Below, in pieces: positions 6,733 to 11,425 of a stretch of DNA of 11,425 nt. A program made the translations under genes and the position numbers. The stretch's first letter is position 1. Each line of letters opens with the position of its first letter. Source of the stretch: JANMDR01 sp043760555 (lineage in GTDB: Bacteria > Pseudomonadota > Gammaproteobacteria > Burkholderiales > Usitatibacteraceae); assembly GCA_043760555.1 (NCBI GenBank), contig JAYUOW010000208.1, positions 1 through 11,425 of the forward strand, in the 5' to 3' direction. The notes beneath the pieces were generated by a model that worked only from the letters and a program-made list of their open reading frames with translations, ran no database searches and was not told where the DNA came from.

Positions 6733-9479
6733 TATGCGTGGGTTTCTACATCGCTTGGAAAAGTCGACCCGGTGGCGCGTTGCACCCGCTTCAAAAGCTG
6801 GGATGCTTCTATCGCTGCGGCCACCGCCAATTTTTGTTCTTCGCGCTTCTTTTGTTTGCGCAATTGCTTGGTCATGCGTTTTCTGTAGAGCGCCGAATCA
6901 AACACAGCGGTAAATGGTTCATCCACACGATTATCTTCCGCAAATTTTCTGGCGGCCATGCCCATACGCTGCCGCGTGGGCGCGTCTAGCAATTGCTGCA
7001 TCGCCGATTGCAGTGAAGCAGCATCGCTACCGCGCACCATGATGCCAGTAATGCCATCTTCCATCAGTTCAGCAGGCCCACCAATATCGGTAACAATCAC
7101 CGGCAACCCACAGGCCTGCGCTTCTAAGGGTGCGTTGCCCCACGTGTCGGTGGTGCTGGGGAATACTTTCACATCGCACGACGCCAGCGCAACCGCTAAA
7201 TCATCGCCGTGCAAATAGCCAGTGAACGTGACGGGAACGCCCTGTAATTGGGCTTCTAGCGCTTGTCGATATGGCCCGTCACCGATGATGATTAAGTGCG
7301 TTGATTGCATTGGCGTGAGTACGGTTTGTAGCTGACGGTAGGCTTGCGCCATCAGGTGCAGGTTTTTTTCGATCGCTACGCGACCCACGTATACAAATTT
7401 AATGGTGTCCTTGGCGATAGCTTGATTCTGCCAATAATCATCATTACGTTTGCTTGGTTGAAAGCGCGCCACGTCTACCCAGCGATCCAAAATGAGTAAA
7501 TTGCGATTGCGCAATCCGCGTTTGTGCAGCAGCTTGGCGATGAATTTTGACGGCACTAGTGTTTCATCAACCGCATGGTAAAACGCCAACATATACTTCC
7601 ATGCCCACGCTTCTAAGCTAACGTCTTTGGTGTAGTTCTCAACATATTCAGGAATACTGGTGTGATAGGTCGCGGCTGTTTCTAGTTGCAACAATTTTGC
7701 GGCCACTAATCCTGTGAGGCCAACTAAACCTGGCGTGCTAATTTGCACTTTAGTGAAGCCAGATTCTTGCATATACTTCAACATTTCTAAAACCGGTGGG
7801 AAGTATATTTGCAAGCCATCGTATTGCGGAAAATCAAGGTTAGCCACTGATGTAAACAGTTTGAGTCTGCCCTGCGCGATGAAGCTATTTACCTCACTAT
7901 CAGCTAGATGCTTTGGCAAATCAGCAGCGGCAACACACGTTACAACAGTAAAGCTTAGGTCGCGCTTTATCGCCTCGCGAATCATGCGTTTGATGGTGTT
8001 GGAAACGCCGTTTACATCAAAGTATGTGTCAGTCACCAACACTAATTTTTGCGGCTCTTCCACCTTAAACGCGCGCCGCACATCAGTGGCAATTTGGCAG
8101 TCTGCGCTTTGCTGCATGAACGCCGCCAGATAAGGCAGCGACACAAATAAATTCGACATCAACATCGATACCACTTCGCGAATACCGGTTACTAAATCTA
8201 ACGATTCGCTGTGCTGCAAGCTGCGAATATAATGCGCAAAAATGCGGTTTACGATTGACTTTACGACAAAGAAAATACGGTCATCCATTGTCAGCGCTAA
8301 GGCAAGCTCCTTATGGAAAGCAGGGTCTTCGAGCATCGCGTATACCTGCGTTTCCAGCACCGCTTCAAACGGTTTGCGTGAGACTGGGCTTGCGGTAAGT
8401 TGCCTTGCGGTAAATTGCCTTGCGGTAAATTGTTTTAAGCGATGCACCAAAAGCCGTCCTTTGAACGAGAGCTTTTCTAAAAAACCAGCGCTGTCTGAAT
8501 CAAACACCAGTTGCAGCAACGATTGCACGGCGTCCCCGACGGCCACGGTTTTCTTAGGCTCAGTGACAGAAGCACGTTTGCCCCCTTCGTAGAGCAGTTT
8601 TAAAATCGAGTGCGCGATGGTGGTGGGCCCGCCGTGCGCCCCGCCGGGTTTGCTGGTGCGCGCGCGAATTGATTCAACTAAGCTGTTGGCCGTTGCTGGC
8701 TTGCCGTTTAACTGAAACGATGTCCAAGTGCGCGCTGGGTTAATGCCGGCGTGGTCGTCAGAGCCGCCAACAACCGATTTTAACCACGGCGTGGCACCTT
8801 TTGGCGCGATGTTATGGGTGTTGGCTAAGCGCTCGATGGTAGGTGCATCGAGCTTGTCAATGATGTGCCAAGTAAGGTCATTGAGCGATCGCGTGCGCGC
8901 GCCATTGCGCGCCTCCATGCAGTTGCACAGTAGCAGCGCTTTTTCAATATGCGCCACGGACAACGCGCCCTCGCGGCCATAGGCGCGGTTTTGCGTGCTC
9001 ATGAGCGGATGGGTCATGAAGTAAGTCAGTTTGTTAGATGTCGCGGTTTCTTGCGCAATTTGCGCATCGGCATAAGCCACCATTTCATACACATTGCCGC
9101 GCAGACGATTCACCTCTGCAAATTGCGTTTCCGTCATATTGGCAACGGTGATGTGGATATTGCAGCCGTCTTCAGGAAACGTCGTCGTCATTTCGGAACT
9201 AATAAAAACATCGGTTAAACCATGGTCTAGCATCACGCGAATGCCGTCGATCGAATTGTGATCGGTCAAGGTGACCAACGCCATTCCGCGCGCTTTCAGC
9301 ATGTGATACAACGCCAGCGGATCAGAATAAGATTCAGGAATTGAGAACGCATTGGCCGCGTAGTAATCGGTAACGTTCGATGCGTAAGAATGTAGGTGAA
9401 AATCAACTCGCCCAGTTTGTAACGCGGGTGCAGTGATGATACTTGTCGTGCCTCTAGCATTGGCAGTAGGTGTTGGCAT
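6732..9479 (-). CDS. PHP phosphoesterase domain fused to a GT4 (GT-B) glycosyltransferase
   Basis: A 915-residue protein. The start is ATG 9479, where GGAG sits seven bases upstream; an in-frame ATG at 9545 lacks one. The N-terminal PHP domain keeps a full set of metal-ligand motifs: DFHLHS (26-31), TLTDHNSIDG (70-79), SSEM with Glu96, NIHITV with His109, MTHPL with His157, and GGSDDH (238-243). A helical middle of unknown role (~288-468) contains a short repeat. The GT4 domain starts ~478: VTDTYFDVNGVSNTI, YHTSIPEYVENY, LVPSKF, VYVGRVAIEKNL, IIGDGP, and STTDTWGNAPLEAQACGLPV with GGPAE, a D-x7-E version of the nucleotide-sugar site. The YHT and TDT(W/F)G signatures resemble lipid-modifying GT4 enzymes (MgtA/SqdX/PimB type). 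The last ~45 residues are basic and helical (RKRMTKQLRKQKKREEQK), possibly membrane-binding. Given phoX, pstS and olsB beside it, a glycolipid-forming role under phosphate stress is my inference. The substrate is unknown; surface-polysaccharide synthesis is an alternative. Confidence 0.85.
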   Translation of the reverse strand: MPTPTANARGTTSIITAPALQTGRVDFHLHSYASNVTDYYAANAFSIPESYSDPLALYHMLKARGMALVTLTDHNSIDGIRVMLDHGLTDVFISSEMTTTFPEDGCNIHITVANMTETQFAEVNRLRGNVYEMVAYADAQIAQETATSNKLTYFMTHPLMSTQNRAYGREGALSVAHIEKALLLCNCMEARNGARTRSLNDLTWHIIDKLDAPTIERLANTHNIAPKGATPWLKSVVGGSDDHAGINPARTWTSFQLNGKPATANSLVESIRARTSKPGGAHGGPTTIAHSILKLLYEGGKRASVTEPKKTVAVGDAVQSLLQLVFDSDSAGFLEKLSFKGRLLVHRLKQFTARQFTARQLTASPVSRKPFEAVLETQVYAMLEDPAFHKELALALTMDDRIFFVVKSIVNRIFAHYIRSLQHSESLDLVTGIREVVSMLMSNLFVSLPYLAAFMQQSADCQIATDVRRAFKVEEPQKLVLVTDTYFDVNGVSNTIKRMIREAIKRDLSFTVVTCVAAADLPKHLADSEVNSFIAQGRLKLFTSVANLDFPQYDGLQIYFPPVLEMLKYMQESGFTKVQISTPGLVGLTGLVAAKLLQLETAATYHTSIPEYVENYTKDVSLEAWAWKYMLAFYHAVDETLVPSKFIAKLLHKRGLRNRNLLILDRWVDVARFQPSKRNDDYWQNQAIAKDTIKFVYVGRVAIEKNLHLMAQAYRQLQTVLTPMQSTHLIIIGDGPYRQALEAQLQGVPVTFTGYLHGDDLAVALASCDVKVFPSTTDTWGNAPLEAQACGLPVIVTDIGGPAELMEDGITGIMVRGSDAASLQSAMQQLLDAPTRQRMGMAARKFAEDNRVDEPFTAVFDSALYRKRMTKQLRKQKKREEQKLAVAAAIEASQLLKRVQRATGSTFPSDVETHA
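8390..8432 (-). repeat. In-frame 15-bp tandem repeat in the PHP-GT4 inter-domain region
   Basis: Nearly three copies of TTGCGGTAAATTGCC (units at 8390, 8405 and 8420, one internal mismatch and a truncated last copy). On the coding strand they encode QFTAR-QFTAR-QLTAS. The unit is five codons, so copy number can change without a frameshift. Confidence 0.85.
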
Positions 9480-9598
9480 GGCTCTTCTCCGTTGAAGTCG
9501 GTTGCTACGGGTTCGAGTAATGCAGTGTGGCAACCGATGAAGCACGTGTGGCGTTTTTGCCCCCGTAGTAGAACATCGGCACGTTACCCTCGTGTGTC

Positions 9599-9630
9599 GG
9601 TTTGATTACGGTTTTGCGACGTGGTTTGAT
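9599..9630 (+). promoter_or_regulatory. GGTTTGAT direct repeats upstream of the Pho box
   Basis: GGTTTGAT occurs at 9599-9606 and 9623-9630, with a partial copy GGTTTTGC at 9610-9617. They lie just upstream of the Pho-box promoter, in the gap between divergent genes, and might bind a second regulator or belong to the promoter of the leftward gene. I see no clear -35/-10 for the leftward gene in 9480-9600. Confidence 0.3.
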
Positions 9631-9636
9631 ACCGCC

Positions 9637-9670
9637 CTTTCATCCTTTTGTCATGTTGGCGCGGTATACA
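9637..9670 (+). promoter_or_regulatory. PhoB-type promoter (Pho box plus -10) of the membrane-protein gene
   Basis: CTTTCATCCTTTTGTCAT (9637-9654) is two half-sites, CTTTCAT and TTGTCAT, separated by four bases. Each matches the PhoB consensus CTGTCAT at 6 of 7. A -10-like TATACA (9665-9670) starts exactly ten bases after the box, the spacing known for PhoB-activated promoters, where the box replaces the -35. It predicts a leader of ~45-50 bases before the ATG at 9724. Confidence 0.7.
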
Positions 9671-9723
9671 TACACCCTGGCAACATCAGCCTGCTGTTTT
9701 TTACAACCCAAGGAGAAATTGAG

Positions 9724-10326
9724 ATGACTGGATTCGCCGCTGCACTCAAAGAACAACGCTGGGACGATCATCGTTTTTATCATCACAGCCGCATCAACCA
9801 ATCGCTGCACTTACTGAGCGCTACAAGCTTTGTGGTGGGTTACATATTGCTGTTTTATGTGCCCGCTGTTGCCGCGTTGGTTTGCTGGCTAATCGGTATG
9901 GTGAGCCGTCAAGCCGGGCATTTCTTTTTTGAACCCAAGAGCTACGATGAAGTAAACATGGCCTCGCACGAACATAAAGAGGACATAAAAGTAGGCTACA
10001 ACTTGCAGCGCAAAGTGGTGCTGATGGTGATCTGGGCACTTTCACCTTTGTTGTTATGGGCAAGCCCTACTGTATTTGGGTTGTTGGCCGTACCTACCGA
10101 CATCATGGGCTATATAAACAACATGGGGTTGCTGTGGATAGCCATCGGTATTGGCGGATTACTGTTCCGCACCGTGCATTTGTTTTTTCTACGTGATGTG
10201 CAAACCGGTTTAGTGTGGTTCACAAAAATACTAACTGATCCGTTCCATGACATCATGCTTTATCACCGCGCGCCGTTATACTTAATGCAAGGCCAGTTAA
10301 TTGATCCGGATATTGCTAAGCGGTAG
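9724..10326 (+). CDS. Histidine-rich membrane protein, possibly Mpo1-like (DUF962-related)
   Basis: A 200-residue protein. The start is ATG 9724, with AAGGAG (9710-9715) eight bases upstream. A longer frame from 9592 has no ribosome site and would run through the Pho box. There are three likely membrane segments (~32-60, ~98-122, ~134-155). Histidines lie at or near membrane edges: HHSRINQSLHLL (20-31), RQAGHFFFEP (62-71), MASHEHKED (79-87), RTVHLFF (149-155) and DPFHDIMLYHRAPLYL (172-187). The 'NxSLH...GHFFFEP' pattern recalls Mpo1/DUF962 proteins (Fe(II)-dependent 2-hydroxy fatty-acid dioxygenases in yeast), but I cannot confirm homology. A di-iron lipid hydroxylase or an unrelated membrane protein are alternatives. 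Its Pho-box promoter and neighbours point to a lipid-related role in phosphate stress. It ends nine bases before a palindromic terminator shared with the convergent gene. Confidence 0.8.
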   Translation: MTGFAAALKEQRWDDHRFYHHSRINQSLHLLSATSFVVGYILLFYVPAVAALVCWLIGMVSRQAGHFFFEPKSYDEVNMASHEHKEDIKVGYNLQRKVVLMVIWALSPLLLWASPTVFGLLAVPTDIMGYINNMGLLWIAIGIGGLLFRTVHLFFLRDVQTGLVWFTKILTDPFHDIMLYHRAPLYLMQGQLIDPDIAKR

Positions 10327-10334
10327 TGATTAAA

Positions 10335-10371
10335 TGCCTGAAGACGCCCTATAATAGGGCATCTTCAGGCA
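10335..10371. terminator. Near-perfect 37-bp palindrome (CCC-N7-GGG hairpin copy C), bidirectional terminator
   Basis: TGCCTGAAGA (10335-10344) pairs with TCTTCAGGCA (10362-10371). Inside, GCCCTAT (10346-10352) pairs with ATAGGGC (10354-10360), and only a C/A pair breaks symmetry. It lies between convergent genes, nine bases past the stop at 10326. Its right arm contains the stop codon of the leftward gene (10365-10367). No strong T run flanks it on either side, so termination efficiency is uncertain. Confidence 0.75.
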
Positions 10372-11425
10372 GATTGTAAGCGTTTATTGATCAGTTCTTT
10401 GAGTATTTTTCGCTTGATTTTTTGATTGCTCGCATCCGCGTTATGCCACCACCAGCCGTCGCGTTGCATGGCTTGTGCAGCTGCAAAAAAGCGATCAGAA
10501 ACGGCTTCAAATTCATCATCTGTGTAGTTCAAGCTAAATATAAATCGCCCCGTGCCAACCCAGCTAAGCGCTAAGCCTTCTGCGCGCAAATAATATTGCA
10601 GCATCCAATTGTAGCGGCTGGGTACGGTGTATAAAACCGTCCAAATCGACGACAAGTTGGCAATTTGTACCGGTAGTTCTGCATCTCGCAATCGTTGATT
10701 GAAGGCGGTTGCACGGTAGCGCCAAACACGATCAAGACTGGCATAAATTTTTGCTACTTCATCGGTTTCAAGATAATCAAAAAACGCATCCATCGCGCCC
10801 ATCACGTAAGGATGCGCGTTAAACGTGCCGCGTGCAAAACAAATATCTGCTGGGCGATCTTCGCGGAAACGTCTCATCCACGCGGCTTTACCGCACACCA
10901 CACCCACCGGCAAACCGCCGCCTAGCGTTTTGCCGTAAATAACCATGTCTGCGCGCACATTAAAATATTCCTGCGCCCCCCCCTTGGCGAGCCTAAAACC
11001 GACAAATACTTCATCAAAAATTAGGGCAATACCGCGTGCGGTGCAAACATCGCGCAGCTTTTGCAACCACTCGCTGTAGGCGGCTCGATCAAAGCCTGCG
11101 TTGCGGGAGCTGTCGAGCAGTGAAGAATCGCTTGGTGCGCCCTTGTTCGGGTGTAGTGCCTGCAAAGGATTTACCAACACGCAGGCAATATCGCTCCTGG
11201 TGGCAATGACTTTTAACGCGGCATCATCTAGCTCTTTTAAGGTATAAGTTTCGCGGGCGGGCTGCGGATTTCCGACTCCTGGCTGCACGTCGCCCCACCA
11301 GCCATGGTAGGCACCGCAAAAACGCACCAAGTGTGTTTTTTTGCTGTGATAGCGCGCCAAGCGCACCGCCTGCATCACCGCTTCGGTGCCAGACATATGA
11401 AATGACACCTCATCAAGACGCGAAA
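10365..11425 (-). CDS. Class-III PLP-dependent aminotransferase (glutamate-1-semialdehyde aminomutase-like), 5'-truncated
   Basis: The frame is open to the right edge of the window, giving 352 visible residues; the in-frame GTG at 11408 is only an internal codon. Class-III aminotransferase motifs are: SFHMSGTEAVMQAVRLAR near the visible start, CGAYHGWWGD (PLP-phosphate region), LIFDEVFVGFR with the Asp that contacts the PLP ring, YGKTLGGGLPVGVV with the Schiff-base Lys (~165 of the visible part), and RGTFNAHPY. All key residues are intact. The N-terminal ~100 residues, and perhaps extra upstream domains, are missing. Similar domains occur alone and fused in lipid, polyketide or NRPS pathways, so the substrate is open. 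The gene ends RLQSA with the TGA supplied by palindrome copy C. Whether it belongs to the phosphate group cannot be judged without its promoter. Confidence 0.87.
   Translation of the reverse strand, partial: SRLDEVSFHMSGTEAVMQAVRLARYHSKKTHLVRFCGAYHGWWGDVQPGVGNPQPARETYTLKELDDAALKVIATRSDIACVLVNPLQALHPNKGAPSDSSLLDSSRNAGFDRAAYSEWLQKLRDVCTARGIALIFDEVFVGFRLAKGGAQEYFNVRADMVIYGKTLGGGLPVGVVCGKAAWMRRFREDRPADICFARGTFNAHPYVMGAMDAFFDYLETDEVAKIYASLDRVWRYRATAFNQRLRDAELPVQIANLSSIWTVLYTVPSRYNWMLQYYLRAEGLALSWVGTGRFIFSLNYTDDEFEAVSDRFFAAAQAMQRDGWWWHNADASNQKIKRKILKELINKRLQSA

Noticed and set aside
6607..6989. Plus-strand open frames over the REPIN and the end of the PHP-GT4 gene
   Set aside because: They are the antisense of the REPIN and of the basic C-terminal coding region, with no family resemblance.
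9480..9545. 22 extra N-terminal residues for the PHP-GT4 protein
   Set aside because: The ATG at 9479 has GGAG seven bases upstream while the one at 9545 has no ribosome site; the extension is basic and unlike the PHP family start.
9592..9723. Longer start for the membrane-protein gene
   Set aside because: It would translate through the Pho box and -10, and AAGGAG precedes the ATG at 9724.

Overview
The window suggests a Gram-negative proteobacterium with roughly balanced GC, most likely a betaproteobacterium. The reasons are the TonB-type and Tat-type exported proteins, an ornithine-lipid acyltransferase, a PilJ-domain protein, GTAG-headed REP sequences, and the general character of the proteins. 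The taxonomic guess is soft because there is no rRNA or other marker.

Layout, left to right: (1) the 3' end of a gene with a proline-rich linker and a TonB C-terminal domain (1-725, +); (2) a small exported protein with a PilJ-like sensor domain (827-1738, +); (3) a 229-bp imperfect inverted repeat filling the whole gap to the next gene; (4) olsB (1976-2797, +), for ornithine lipid synthesis, convergent with (5) pstS (2825-3925, -), the periplasmic phosphate-binding protein; (6) a 330-bp divergent control region rich in dyads; (7) phoX (4256-6469, +), a Tat-exported alkaline phosphatase, probably a lipoprotein; (8) a strong terminator, a REPIN-like element and a second hairpin; (9) a large fusion of a PHP phosphoesterase domain and a GT4 glycosyltransferase (6732-9479, -); (10) a divergent gap with a good Pho box and -10; (11) a 200-aa histidine-rich membrane protein (9724-10326, +); (12) a palindromic terminator; (13) the 3' part of a class-III aminotransferase (10365-11425, -).

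The unifying theme in the middle 8 kb is phosphate limitation. PstS captures phosphate and PhoX releases it from organic esters. OlsB makes a phosphorus-free membrane lipid. The PHP-GT4 fusion could make a glycolipid, and the membrane protein sits behind the best PhoB-type promoter in the window. My inference is that this is a phosphate-scavenging and membrane-lipid-remodelling island. The fusion enzyme may couple a phosphoester hydrolysis step to a glycosyl transfer step in one polypeptide.

At the DNA level, four hairpins share one geometry (CCC, 7 nt, GGG, inside a variable complementary outer stem). They look like a dispersed family, three of them at gene ends. The other notable structures are the REPIN, the olsB-upstream inverted repeat and a hairpin predicted to cover the phoX ribosome binding site.
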